64,000 nucleotides of DNA from Pisaster brevispinus (lineage: Eukaryota; Echinodermata; Asteroidea; Forcipulatida; Asteriidae): positions 8,620,758 to 8,684,757 of the forward strand of contig JAMKCF010000001.1 in assembly GCA_023634235.1 (NCBI GenBank), given 5' to 3'. Of this stretch, positions 10,364 through 23,030 are shown piece by piece; position 1 is the first letter of the stretch, and the number at the start of each line of letters is the position of its first letter. Below the pieces are notes generated by a model that was not told the origin of the DNA, ran no database searches, and saw only the letters and a program-made list of their open reading frames with translations. Both the position numbers and the translations under genes were made by a program.

Positions 10364-10705
10364 TCTTGTTATCAGACAATTGTGTGGAAGTAAGCTCATT
10401 GTGCAGGCTCTCTTATCCAAGGTACCAGTAAAGTACAGATGTGATTTGCAAAAATTGTGGTTTTTTTCTATTGTTTTTGTTTATTTGGTCGATAAGACAC
10501 CTTGAATCTCACAATTCGGCTTGGTATCCCCAATTTTTGATTTCAGCACACCAAAATTTGGTGAGATGGATGGGTTACCAACTTTTACTCAAATATGCTG
10601 TGTACACCCTTAATTAGAGCCCTTTTAACGAATCTGGTCTCGTGTAATAGGCACATAGTGAAAGAACCCCATACTATGAAAATGATCCCTTTTTATCTGT
10701 TTCAG

Positions 10706-10927
10706 ATGTCAACTGCCACATTTTTTACGCTAAGTCATCTGGAGCCACGGAAAAAATCTAAATGCGTAGATGTCCTCCTGACAGACTTGACCATACGACC
10801 AGTGTGGACCAGTGACCCTAGTCATTTTCCTGACCTTATCAAAGGTGCATTTCTTCATGCAACGAATGCCAATATTGTGACAAGTGAGAAAGGTCTGAAG
10901 ATCATTCGCCTTACATCATGTTCAGAG
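10706..10927 (+). CDS. possible 74-codon exon, function unknown
   Basis: A polypyrimidine-AG acceptor (TTTTTATCTGTTTCAG, ending 10705) is followed by ATGTCAACTGCC and an open 222-nt stretch. It encodes FFTLSHLEPRKKSKCVDVLL and TIRPVWTSDPSHFPDLIKGA, and ends at a donor-like AG|GTATTA (10927/10928). Both boundaries are phase 0. No family recognised and no partner exon identified, so a real gene cannot be shown. Confidence 0.3.
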
Positions 10928-11792
10928 GTATTACAACAAAAATTCCTAAACACCTCTTTGTATATCTCTAATTGGATCACTGCAAACCAGACCCTGCTAT
11001 TTCATCCTACATGTAAATTTTAAATGGAATTGTCCCTTTTTTGTTTTTACATTGTATTTATCCTCTAAAACCTTTAATTGTTTAACACCTTTCCCAAACT
11101 ACACATTTTAGCCTCAATCCATGCACTCTCTGAATGCATCAATAAAATAAACCACCTTCAACCCCCTCCTCAAAATCCTCCCCATTACTAACTAAACATA
11201 CTAACTTCCATCTCCCCCTGACAAACAAACAAACAAAATACTTGGATTTTAATTATACTACTAATAAAAATAACATTTTCAGTACAACTCTACATCAGTT
11301 ATACAGTGGGATTGTTTTCGACCTGGACTGTCCTGCAAAGTAAGTTTTCCTAAACCCCCAAAAGGTACCTCTGGAAGAAGCCGAGCAGCAAAAGTACTAT
11401 GAAAGATTCACCATGACAAGGACTGAAATCTTAAGTACTACATTTTACAGGTCGTTTGTATCGAACCCACATTTGCAATAACAATGTTGTTTATAAAGGA
11501 TTGATTTCCGAAATCCAACACTGAGATCGTTAAAACTTTCATCTCTTTCTTCATGTTATTCTTATTGTTTAAATTTTTTTTTAAAGCTCCAAATAGATGG
11601 GAGGAATTCGTAGGTGTAAAAGTTGGGAGGGGGGGGGGGCTTGGGGGGTTAGGGGGGGTTAAAGCCCCAAGCACCCCCTGGAATACTTGATGTATCTTTT
11701 TTGCACATTTAGGCGTACCTGCTTGCACTTGACAATATTTTAAACTTTTAAACAAGCTAGATTAATAAAAACAAGAAGAATAACAATAACAA
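10928..11792. other. no gene; G-rich tract with quadruplex potential
   Basis: AT-rich sequence with one conspicuous element at about 11626-11658: four or more runs of at least three G separated by short loops (GGG-A-G11-CTT-G6-TTA-G7). CCCCAAGC at 11666-11673, followed by ACCCCC, can pair back to GCTTGGGG. No coding signal recognised. Confidence 0.6.
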
Positions 11793-12902
11793 CTAGACAT
11801 TGAGGTGTTTGTGAACAAACACGAAGCTGTTCCGTTTTGTTGTACTTTGATTAAACAATCCAGACATTTAAAATTAGGCTAAGTTCAAGATTGAACGATA
11901 TGGTTCCACTTCCGGTTGACCTGGAAGTAAAGGTCAACATTGGGTCACAGTAACACAAGTTCAATCTTTAATGCTCAAAGGGTCTATAACTGAAAAAAAA
12001 CTTAAATCGGTTGTGTAGCTCTTGAGAAATGGTCCCACTTCCGGTTGACCCGATAGTAAAGGTCAACACAGGGTCACAGTAACCTAAGTTCAATCTTTAA
12101 TGCTCAAAGAGTCTATAACTGAAAAAAACCCTAAATCGGTTGTGTAGTTTTTGAGATTTGGTCCCACTTCCGGTTGACCCCGAAGTAAAGGTCAACGTGG
12201 GGTCACGATGTTTCAAGGCTAATCTCCAATGCTCAAGGAGACTATAACTGAAAAAATTTTGAAAATCGGTTGTGTAGTTCTAAGGACATGGTCCAACTTC
12301 CGGTTGACCCCGAAGTAAAGGTCAACATGGGGTCATGATTTCCCAAGGCTAATCTCCAATGCCCAAAGAGTCGTTTACTGAAAAAAGTTTGAAAATCGGT
12401 TGTGTAGTTCTAAAGATATGGTCCCACTTCCGGTTGATCCCTAAAATAAAGGTCAACATGGGGTCACGGTTACTCAAGGTTAATTTCCAATTCCCAAGGA
12501 GTGTATAACTGAAAAAAAGTTTGAAAATCGGCTGTGTAGTTCTAAAGATATGGTCCCACTTCCGGTTGACTCCGAAATAAAGGTCAACATGGGGTCACGT
12601 TTACTCAAGGTTAATTTCCAATGCCCAAGGAGTCTATAACTGAAAAAAAGTTTGAAAATCGGCTGTGCACTTCTTGAGATATGGTGCTGCAAAGATTGAC
12701 TAATTAAATATTCAAATGAAGATCACGTGCTTAATTAATTAAGAATGTTAACAAAATTACATTTAGAGTTAAGTTTATGTTCTAAGCTTCAATTTGATAT
12801 ATGATTTAATTATTTCGTATTTACGCTCTAGGATATTAGGCTTAAAGAAAAAAACGTGTACAAATGCTATGGGATTTAGGTGGAAACAAAGAATAATAAT
12901 AA
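11793..12902 (+). mobile_element. Helitron-like element A with 130-bp core repeats
   Basis: Starts CTAGACATTGAGG. A terminal stem follows, GGTGTTTGTGAACAAACAC, then the subterminal motif AGCTGTTCCG. The core is six tandem units of 128-132 bp (anchors CACTTCCGG at about 11908, 12036, 12165, 12294, 12425, 12557). Each holds a short inverted repeat, GTTGACC...GGTCAAC. The 3' domain (about 12680-12902) is unique sequence ending GAATAATAATAA, directly abutting the next CTAGACAT. No protein is encoded. The design matches non-autonomous Helitron/Helentron-like or 'pearl'-type elements known from marine invertebrates. Assignment is by structure. Confidence 0.75.
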
Positions 12903-13909
12903 CTAGACATTGAGGTGTTTGTGAACAAACACAAAGCTGTTCCGTTTTATTGTGCTTTGATTAAACCCAAGTTCAATCTTCAATGCACAAGGGGTCTAAA
13001 ACTGAAAAAATTTAAAATCGGCTGTGTAGTTCTTGAGATATGGTCCCACTTCTGGTTGACCCGGAATAAGGGTCAACTTGGGGTCACGGTAAAACAAGGC
13101 TAATCTTCAATGCCCAAAGGATCTATAACTGAAAAGAAATTGAAAATCGGTTGTGTAGTTCTTGAGATATGGTCCCACTTCCGGTTGACCCCGAAGTAAA
13201 GGTCAACATGGGGTCACGATTTCCCAAGGTTATTCTCCAATGCCCAAGGAGTATATAAATGAAAAAAGTTTGAAAATCGGATGTGTAGTTCTAAAGATAT
13301 GGTCCCACTTCCGGTTGACTCCGAAAAAAGGTCAACATGGGGTCACGGTTACTCAAGGTTAATTTCCAATGCCCAAGGAGTCTATAACTGAAAAAAGTTT
13401 GAAAATCGGCTGTGTAGTTCTCAGGATATGGTCCCACTTCCGGTTGACCCCGAACTAAAGGTCAACATTGGGTCACGGTTACCCAAGGTTAATCTCCAAT
13501 GCCCAAGGAGTATATAACTGAAAAAAGTTTGAAAATCGGTTGTGTAGTTCTAAGGATATGGTCTCACTTCCGGTTGACCCCGAAGTAAAAGTCAACATGG
13601 GGTCACGGTTACCCAAGGTTAATCTTCAATGCCCAAGGAGTCTATAACTGAAAAAAGTTTGAAAATCGGCTGTGTACTTCTTGAGATACGGTGCTGCAAA
13701 CATTGACTAATTAAATATTCAAATGAAGATCACGTGGTCAATTAATTAAGAATTTTAACAAAATTACATTAAGAGTTAAGTTTATGTTCTAAGCTTCAAT
13801 TTGATATGATTTTATTCTTTCGTATTTACGCTCTAGGATATTAGGCTTAAAGAAAAAACGTGTACAAATGCGTTGGGATTTAGGTGGAAACAAAGAATAT
13901 AAATAATAA
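12903..13909 (+). mobile_element. Helitron-like element B, head-to-tail with A
   Basis: Same 5' terminus (CTAGACATTGAGGTGTTTG), five core units with anchors at about 13047, 13176, 13306, 13435 and 13565 (period 129-130 bp), and the same 3' domain ending at about 13909. It abuts element C with no spacer. A and B differ by scattered substitutions and by one core unit, so they were duplicated or inserted head to tail and then diverged. Confidence 0.75.
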
Positions 13910-14527
13910 CTAGACATTGAGGTGTTTGTGAACAAACACAAAGCTGTTCCGTTTTGTTGTGCTTTGATTCAACCCAAGTTCAATCTTCAATGCACAAGGG
14001 GTCTATAACTGAAAAGAAATGGAATTGGATTGTGTAGTTCATGAGATATGGTCCCACTTCTGGTTAACCCGGAAGTAAAGGTTAACATGGGGTCACGGTA
14101 ACCCAAGTTCAAACTTCAATGCTCAATGAGTCTATAACTGAAAAGAACTTGAAATGTACTTAAATATGGTTTCCAATCAGGCTTTGTTATATGAAAACTG
14201 TGCTTGAGGTATTAAATGCAAGAAACATTGAACGCTAGAGGGCGTTCCACAACTATTCGATTGAACATTTTTTTTGCAGGATGATTGTGCAGAGCCAAAT
14301 AATGTTGCACTGAAGAGGCAATGTTTTTTATCACAACCGCACATGTGTTAACGGTTTTTTTAAATCGAAATTTCATTATCGAGGAACATGTCTCACAAGT
14401 TAGCATGTATACTAAGCCTGTGACAGTTACACGGTTAACCAACCGATCAACTGGACGTTTACATTTTTACGGTTCGGATAAGTGTAAAACAATTCAATCA
14501 AAAAGTGCCGCGAAACATTGACTATAA

Positions 14528-15589
14528 TAACTGCCTAGTTACGTAAGCGAAGAATGCCTAGTTATGTGAAGTACACACGCGCACAAGCCAAAATTCTCTG
14601 CTAACCCCTGAAATACGCTTGACGTAAGCACGGAATTCTCTGCTTCCGTAAGCGTTGACTCTTTGCTTTTGGTAAGCAGAGCCATGTATTTGGGCCTGGG
14701 TCTCACAACTTAGTGTATAAAGTGAACTATCCCTGATTTAAACGAATGAGCCCAATTTCATGGCTCTGGTTACTGCCGAAACCCTTGCTTACAGTCACCC
14801 ATTCTCTGCCTATTTTGCAAGCGTCGAATTTTTGCACTATTTGTGTAAGCGAAGTATGCCTTGTTACGTGAAGTACACACGCGCACAAGCCGAAATCCTC
14901 TGCTAACCCCTGAAATACGCTTGACGTAAGCACCTAATTCTATGCTTCCATAAGCGTTGATTCTTTGCTTTTGGTAAGCAGAGCCATGTATTTGGGCCTG
15001 GGTCTCACAATTTAGCGTATAAAGTGAACTATCCCTGATTTAAATGAATGAGCCCAATTTCATGGCTCTGGTTACTGCCGAAATCCATGCTTACAGTCAC
15101 CCATTCTCCGCCTATTTTGCAAGCGTCGAATTTCTGCGCTAGCTGTGTAAGCGAAGAATGCCTTGTTACGTGAAGTACACACGCGCACAAGCCGAAATCC
15201 TCTGCCAACCCCTGAAATACGCTTGATGTAAGCACGGAACTTGCTGCCGTAAGCATTGATTATTTGCTTTTGGTAAGCAGAGCCATGTATTTGGGCCTGG
15301 GTCTCACAATTTAGCGTATAAAGTGAACTATCCCTGATTTAAATGAATGAGCCCAATTTCATGGCTCTGGTTACTGCCGAAATCCATGCTTACAGTCACC
15401 CATTCTCCGCCTATTTTGCAAGCGTCGAATTTCTGCGCTAGCTGTGTAAGCGAAGAATGCCTAGTTACGTGAAGTACACACAAGAAAAAGCCGAAATTCT
15501 CTGCTAACCCCTGAAATACGCTTGACGTAAGCACGGAATTCTCTGCTTCCGTAAGCGTCGTTTTTTTGCTTACGGTAAGCAGAGTCATG
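14528..15589. repeat. array of four palindromic MITE copies
   Basis: Copies at 14528-14686 (5' truncated), 14759-14988, 15061-15287 and 15360-15589. Full copies are 227-230 bp with terminal inverted repeats CATGGCTCTGGTTAC...GGTAAGCAGAGCCATG. They are separated by a conserved spacer of about 72 bp (TATTTGGGCCTGGGTCTCAC...), giving a 300-bp period. The body is rich in internal GCTTAC/GTAAGC repeats. Open frames here are translations of the palindromes, not genes. Confidence 0.8.
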
Positions 15590-15862
15590 AAATTGGGTCC
15601 AGGGGTGGATTTCACAAAGAGTTAAGACTATTCTTATATGAAGTTAGGACGAGTTACTCGTCCTAACTTAGGACTAGTCCCAAGTTAAAATAAAATCGAT
15701 TTCACAAAACTTAGGACGGGTTGAACGCCTCCTAACTTCCATGGTAACGGCGCTGAATCAGTCCTAACTTAGGACTGGTGTATGGGTCATCTTAACTATT
15801 GAATTTGTGTAATAAAAATTGTTCACGTACATTCGGCACTTTCCTTCCGCTCTCGATTAAAT

Positions 15863-18800
15863 ATGGCGCTTATGCTTTTGGCGGACCACGAAGCAAGACG
15901 AGCTTTAAGGAGAGAGAGACTTTTTCGGGATAGGCAAAACCCGATGGATACACTGACTGACGAAGAAGTCACAAGAAGATATCGCTTCACACGGCTCGGG
16001 ATCGCCCAACTGTTAGAAAGGGTTGGTCGCCAGATACAACCTGAAACACAGGTAAATATTCCACGAACATCTTGACGATAGGCCTATATAGTTTTTTTAG
16101 TAATTAACTCACGGCATAACGCTAGGCGTAGACGTAGTCTAGCCATAGGCTTACGGTGTACGTTTACGCCACCCCGCCGTCAGATTAATTATTAGAATAG
16201 TAGTATTTGTTTGGAAATACCGCCCGCATTGCCCAGCAGTTTTTTCGTTTGGCGCCACCATGAGTCATCAGTGTGTTGCAAAGTATAAACAATAAATGAC
16301 CCCAGTCACTGGGTAGACAATCATGTCACAATGTCGAAACCGATAAGTCCATTACTTGTTAGGCCCGATGGTTGCCGCTTTCGAATGGGGCAAGAGTTGG
16401 ACTACTTCACTAGCCGATCACGTTGTCGTAGAAACATGGCTGACGAAGCTACTCCATCGAAAAACGCAGGCAAACGTAACCATCGACAATGATCGACGTA
16501 GTTCAGAACCTGCAAGCTCCACTGTTTTTTTTTATGCGCCACACAACTTCTTTTTTTATACGGTCGTGCAGTTGGCAGTAGAGAGGAGAATCATGGAAGA
16601 AAGGAGAACCAACTCTGCAGTGGTTTATTAAGCTATGTGGACTTTATTTTATCTTGCCTTGTTATATTGATGCTAACACTTCATAACCACTTTTATGGCT
16701 CTGCTTACCGCCGAAATGCACGCTTACTTACGGTCACCATTCTCTGCTTATAATGCAAGCACCGAATTTCTGCGCTAGCTCTCTGTAAAGCAAAGAGTGC
16801 CTAGTTATGTGGAATATGCACAGCAAAAATTCCCTTGAAATACGCTAGATGTAAGCGCGAAATTCCCTGCTTCCGTAAGCGCCGATTCTTTCCTTAATAA
16901 GGTAAGCAGAGCCATGAAAATGGGCCCAGATCAAGCAGCGTTAGTGGTCATCAGCATGGTCAGGGCCTGATGTATGACTGGCCACTAACGATTACTGATC
17001 TTCTGGTTATATGCAAGTAAAGAGGAGATCCATGCAGTTATTTTAAGGGGACACCCACTACTACATACAGTTCAAAGTTGCATGTTAAAACTTGGTCAAA
17101 AACATGGATTGTTGGAAATTTCATTTTTGTCACCGCTTAACGTTAGTTCCGTTAAATTAAAAGTTCCATCAGATCGGATCATGTCATATCAAAACCAACT
17201 TGTATTGCTCACATTTTGAGTGTTTTGTTAAGTATTATATCATGTCACCACTTTTTTATAATTCAACTATTATCAGCTGAGATTTAGTAAATTGCGTTGG
17301 TTATGAATCTTTAAATAAAGTAAAGTGACTAGCAACTGTACTAAAAAAATGAAGATCACGACAAATCTTCAAATTCTCACAACAAACTTAAGAAAAATAA
17401 GAAAGGTGACGCATGTATTTTCTACAAAATTGTAACAAATGCATGTAGGCCTATCCCCTCAAATTAGGACTGAATAATTATTAGGTTTTTTTTACAAATC
17501 TTTTCAGCGTAACAATGCCATTCTGCCACTACTCCAGCTGCTCACCACACTTCGCTTTTATGGCACAGGGGCATTTTACATGGTTGAAGGTGACCTGCAC
17601 AACATGAGTACAGCATCGGTTTGCAGAGTGGTTACTCGAGTAACGAGAGCAATCTCCAGATTGACCAATGAGGTTATCTCTTTCCCCATCAATATCCAAG
17701 ACGTGATGAGAGTGAAACAAGAGTTCCATGCGGTGTCAGGTTTTCCGGGGGCGGTAGGTGCCATTGACTGCACACATATTCGTTTGTATGGAGCTCCACT
17801 TGGAGACGATGAACACCTTTACGTTAACCGTAAAGGTTATCACAGCATCAACGTGCAGGTTGTTTTTAGAAATTACAATGCAGCAATTACTTTGTCCAAC
17901 TGTTTATAAAAAAACAGTACAACAAAGTGATTATAAATACTTGGAAAAAATATTTGAGCAATAGTAGACCCACTATTTATCCTATTGAAATATTATCAAG
18001 AGTAGGTTAATTTACCAACAGTGTTTGCCTAATGTTTCATACTGAGTGCAAACATATTAAAAACAACCATTTATTTTGTTAATACAAATTGCAGGCTCCA
18101 AGGAACATTAATTGCAGACACTGGGTATGCTCTAAGGCCATGGGTGATGACACCAGTGACAGAGCCTGTGACAAATGCAGACAGACGCTACAACAGGCAA
18201 GTTATTATTTATCAGTGTGTTTTATTATACATTATATTGATACAAAATGTAAATTGTGAGGTTATTAAATTTTATGACAGCTAATAAGACTGATCCAATA
18301 GTTTACTACTATCCACAAATAAACTAATTTATTTTCATATTGCGATTCCATTTAAAGGTATGATAACAACATTGGTTTTTGGAAGAATGCATTCATTCCT
18401 ATCATACATTTTTCAAAATACAAATTCACACTAGTGTGTAAAAATTTCATGAAGATTGGTTACAAGTTTGCCTCAAAACAGTTTTGATCATTACCCAAGT
18501 TGTATCATACTTTTAATATTGTTTGCATGTGCAACTATTTTGTGAATTTCTCTACTTGTAGCAAACCCCCCAAACACTTTTTGTTTGTACAAAATTTACT
18601 ATAATGCAACCAAGTTTTTGCCTATTTCTTTCCTTCATGCCTAAATACAAGATTCAATTGCATTAATTTACTGTCATTTTCAGTTATTACAAATTGACAC
18701 ATTGATTTGATTTAATTGTGTTTATTGTTCCATTTTTCCAGATCCCACAGGAGAACAAGAGCCAAGATCGAGCAAACATTTGGCCAACTGAAACGCAGAT

Positions 18801-19015
18801 TTCCATGCCTATCACTTGGTCTGCGAGTTGCACCACAAAAAGCCTGCCAGATCATCCAAGCATGTTGTGTGCTGTTTAATCTGTCAAAGGAGTTTCGGGA
18901 GCCAGAGCTACATTTCGAAGGGGACGTTGAAGTAGATGAAGACCATATTCCATATGATGGGCCAATTCATGATGGTGTGCTTCATAGGCAAATGTTAATT
19001 AACAGATATTTTTAG
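15863..19015 (+). pseudogene. Harbinger (HARBI1-like) DDE transposase lacking an exon
   Basis: Exons: 15863-16051 (RRERLFRDRQNPMDTLTDEE, RRYRFTRLGI), 17508-17858 (FYMVEGDLHNMS; first Asp in VGAIDCTHIRLYG; ends INVQ), 18095-18196 (second Asp in LIADTGYALRPW) and 18742-19015 (Glu in TRAKIEQTFGQLKRRF; C-terminal stop). Exon 2 ends in phase 0 but exon 3 needs two bases from its predecessor. The segment that normally holds the WPGS-type motif between the first two Asp blocks is absent from 17859-18094. An exon has therefore been lost, although the DDE residues remain. The intron between the last two exons uses a GC donor (AG|GCAAGT). Family members nick and join element ends in the nucleus together with the Myb-like partner. 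Probably inactive. Confidence 0.85.
16694..16916. repeat. palindromic MITE copy in Harbinger intron
   Basis: Same family as the array at 14528-15589: ATGGCTCTGCTTACCGCCGA at the left and GGTAAGCAGAGCCATG at the right, about 223 bp. It lies in the first intron of the Harbinger transposase, so this MITE family was mobile after Harbinger arrived, or was carried in with it. The rest of this intron (16052-17507) holds nothing else recognised. Confidence 0.8.
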
Positions 19016-20835
19016 GGATAACACAGCATGGGTTTAAGGAATAGTACTCTTATTTAAATAATATACTGTAATATCAAAAATACGCATCATAAAAGTAATC
19101 TGTCAAAACTTCATCAAATCCAATGTTCAGGAAATAGCAGTTACAAATTTTTCAGATATTTTGTGTACAGTGCAGTTGATTTTGATTGATTCATTCGTAA
19201 TCAGCTGTTGCAATTTTAGCACTTTTCAGATACAATACTCTCAGAGATTGCAATATAAATACCTTGAACAAGTGTTATAATAAATAACTTCTTCAGAAAT
19301 TATAAAATGAGCTGAAAGTTTCAAGGGTATACATATTTGATGTGAATTTATTGCAAGTCCAAGGTGAATACCAACTTAACACTTTACATTTAGCCTGCAC
19401 ACTGGATTATATTTTGAACAAATAATATTTGAAGATGCACTTTCGTTGCTGTCAAATGATAATTCTTGATAGATTTGGGTGTCAATTTGTAATGACTAGT
19501 TTCTGCAGTCCATGAGCTTGGCCCTCCCTTTCAGTTCTGATGTTTCCATCTTCATTCTTGTCTCATTACCATAACTAATTGATTTGAAGAAATAAAACAT
19601 GTTAGTCAATTAAAAAGATAAATAAAATAATAAAAACAACAAATTTGCAGGTGTGACGAAATCATTGCACAATGTGTATGTGAGGGGTCCATTAATTCCC
19701 TGCATCCCTCTTTGTAATTAAAAACTAAATTACCATTTTTAAAAGATCCAAACTTGCTCTGCCGAGATGGCAAGACTACTTCAGATGTTTCAGCTTCTTG
19801 ACATTCTCCCCATCACCTGAAAACAAGATACAAAAGTAGACATGTTACCATTTTGAAGTCATGATTAGTCAAACATGTAGTAGATTGTTGAATGAGCAGT
19901 CCTATTCAACTGATCTCCGGGATTTCTGCCAACAAGATCTAGGTGTCTCTCCACATTTACATCTCTTCGGCAAAAAGTTGTTAATCTGTGTTGTTTCAAG
20001 TTATTTTGTGATTTCTAAATATGGCATAAGAATCTAGTTTTTCTTTATACCTAAAGATGGAAACTTGGTGGATGATTGATTCATAACAAGTTGTACCACT
20101 GACCAAGGCTATACGACAATCTTATTCTAGCACTCAAGTGCAAATAATTTTTTAATTGCTTCCATATTTCAACACACTTGTATTTGTAACACTCACCTTC
20201 TACTTCAATACGACAAAGACTAACCTATTATCGAGTATAAAGTGCAATCATAGAAACAATGTATATGCCTAGTATGCATTTTATCTCAGACATACATATA
20301 CCTGTCCCAATCTCATGACACTGCTTACTGCAGAATTCTGTGCTTCAGGGCAATATTAAAGGGTTAGACCCTAATTTCTGCGCTGAACTATGAAAATTAG
20401 AACTCTCACTGTGTACATGTACTTATAGTCGTTAAAGTATTAAGTATGCCTAATTGATTCTGGTAGTTTGAAAAAGTTTGTCGAAATTCACTTGGTGCAT
20501 TAAATAAAATGTTTCATGGTTTTATTAAGGATACAAAAGGCCTAATAAGCAAACGACACGAATACTTCATATTCAATTAAAAGTAACATTTATTGCATAT
20601 TTTCTGGAACTTCAAAACACTCATACATCATCAAAAATTTCAAGTTAATCAAAAGGTGTTGACAAATTTGTGTACTGAAAGGTTATTGAATACAATGGTG
20701 TAAGAAACTTGTACTTTTTCCCCACTCACATGTGGACTCTATCTATTGGAAAATGAGTACATCACTAAATAAAATTTTAGTGGTCTTTTCCCTCTTTAAT
20801 TACCGAAATAATTACTGGACTTTTAAGGTGATTAT
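19016..20835. other. spacer between convergent Harbinger genes
   Basis: AT-rich, with no coding region recognised. A fragment at about 20315-20400 (TCATGACACTGCTTACTGCA...AATTTCTGCGCTGA) resembles a diverged end of the palindromic MITE family found elsewhere in the window. Confidence 0.5.
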
Positions 20836-23030
20836 TTAAGATTCGCTTGTTGTTGGTGAATTAATACTAAATGTAAATCCGTTAAGGAACACCTTCACGT
20901 TTTCACTGATTTCTTTCAAAGACCCAGAAATCTGAGTGATTACTTGAAGGTGTTCCTTATCGACCTGCAACCTCTTACGATCCAAATCAAGTCTCTCCTG
21001 CTCAAGTTGCATCACTGTTTTTTGATGTGGCTTGCTTGTGACTGGGGGGCAGGCGATGTCTTGGGGGCAGGCCGTGTCTTGGGGGCAGCCAGTGTTTTGT
21101 GGGCAGGTCATTTCCTGGGGGCAGGCAGTTTCATGGGGTTGGGCCACTTCCTCTGGTTCCTCTTCAACCTCTTGGTGACCTCTTGAAGTGTCGTCCCCAA
21201 GTATAATTGCTTTAGAAGAAGAAGAAAATAGAAAAACAATGAATAATTTTTTCCATAAATAACTGAGCATACAAGAGAATTAAAATGGTTTTAACCCTGA
21301 TTTTAGTGTTTAAATTGTAATTTTTAAAAATTACGTGTTTTAGTTAAATTTTTATCATCAGCATTGTTGTCGCTGAATGTTTAATGATAAACCTATATTA
21401 TGACATTAGAGTGTGGAGTTTAGAATAACACCAGGGGATTATTGGTTATGTGACAGTAAATAAACAAACCACTGTCCTGATAGCTTTATCTAAGTGTTGG
21501 ATTTCAGAAAAATTCTTTTTAGTTTACTTTTATCCTCCAATTAATGACAAATACATGGAGGCTATACAAAACAAAACATTGTTTTTCATTATTCCTTATC
21601 TTGAAAGAGGCTTTGCTGGTTGAATGGAACGATCATTCTTCCAACTCATGAAAATGTTCTCAAAATTGTACTCATGAAGTTTGTTAAATATTTGCTACCA
21701 TCATTTCATACGAGAGATTGACAGTTGTCTTATTGGTAAAGCCTAAGAACAAGTCCGACCATCTAAGTTTACCATTTGAGATGAACTGCATCACATCTTC
21801 TGCACTTGTTGGGGTAGATGATGTAGATGGCGTGGATGGCATTGGATTATATTCTCCATCCTGTTGGGAAACAATCCCATCCTTTGCCACGGGCGACAAA
21901 GCCTCCAACACCTTATCAAAAACCTTGTTTGGTCGTGGCCTTTCCCCTCCACCTAAAATTACATAACACATATGAAAACATGAGTCTCAGGTTGTATAAA
22001 AGGAATGAGATCGCCTTTTTTGTTCAAAATTAAAGATTATTTTATTCCAAGGTGGCAGTGCAGTTTTGACCATAGACATGATTTTGAACCCATTTTGAAA
22101 TAGACAGGGTTTTTCACCTTCCATTGGCGAACATGTTTGAAACATTACAAAATTAAATGTTTCACTTCTGATGGAATGTGTATACGTGTATGTAGACTTG
22201 AGCCTACACTAAAGATAATTTTTTGTAAAAATATGTGGGTGAGAACAAGAAACTGTTTTTTTTCTTACTTGGCCTTAAGCAATCAATGGTCCTCAGTACG
22301 CTAATTTGTGTGTTTACACTAAACAACTCAACGGAAAATAAATAGTGTATGGCAAGGGGTTTACTGTTTGTGAAATGATGTGTAACCATCTTTGATGAGT
22401 ATAAAGACCAACTAAAACTTGTGCACCCACGGCACCCTCATACTATAATGTATTTATTGTATTGTATTGTATTATATTGTAAATGTACTTGTATTGAATT
22501 GTAAAACGGGGATAGTTTTATAAAAAGAAAAACAAGAATCAGACAGTTCACTGATCAGATTAAATTTTTGCTTTAGTTTAAACCATAAAAATACCATATA
22601 AATCACAATAAAAGTTTTTTTCTTGAACAACTGACTCTGACTGAGTGATGGTAGTAGTACTCACATGGACGGTACAAGTAACTGTTACTGTTAATGTTAA
22701 TGGTAACTTCTACTTTTTTGTAGGATATTATCAAACAAACTCACCTGTTTTCATGCAGTCCCTGTGGTAACTCCTTGCGTCACTTGTAACAGTGTTCCAC
22801 TTCTTGCGGATTTTATCCCATGGCCTCTGGGAACAGCCATTCTGCATTAGGACAGTGCTGGCCTCCTTCCAGTAGTGGATCTTCACCTTCTCTACATTGA
22901 CACTGCCCTTGCCATTACTATTTGTTCCCACCAACTTATGTTTGTTCAGCCTTACGAACTCGGTTAAAATACTTATCTCCTCAAAAGACCAATTGCTTGA
23001 ACGCCGATTGTCATGAGGATGTTTAGGCAT
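20836..23030 (-). CDS. Harbinger Myb/SANT-like accessory protein
   Basis: Exon 1 runs from the ATG at 23030 to 22745. It encodes a Myb/SANT-like (trihelix) DNA-binding domain: NWSFEEISILTEFVRLNKHK, IHYWKEASTVLMQNG, RPWDKIRKKWNTVTSDARSY. The donor is CAG|GTGAGT. Exon 2 starts at 21952 in matching phase (GGERPRPNKVFDKVLEAL) and ends near 21690. Exon 3, about 21210-20836, encodes an acidic segment, five CPQ-containing repeats of about 6 residues (TACPQE, TCPQNT, ACPQDI), and a C-terminal coiled coil (LEQERLDLDRKRLQVDKEHL), then stop. The phase between exons 2 and 3 does not fit the sites I can see, so that junction is uncertain. Family role: binds subterminal repeats and brings the transposase to DNA. 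Confidence 0.75.

Noticed and set aside
11900..13690. Regular 130-bp repeats as a CRISPR array
   Set aside because: Units are wholly repetitive with no unique spacers, are long, and lie inside elements with defined ends in eukaryotic DNA. There are no cas genes.
14727..15615. Three similar open frames (68-95 codons) on the minus strand as a gene family
   Set aside because: They are translations of the palindromic MITE copies and their spacer. Their similarity is explained by DNA repeat identity, and the terminal repeats run through them.
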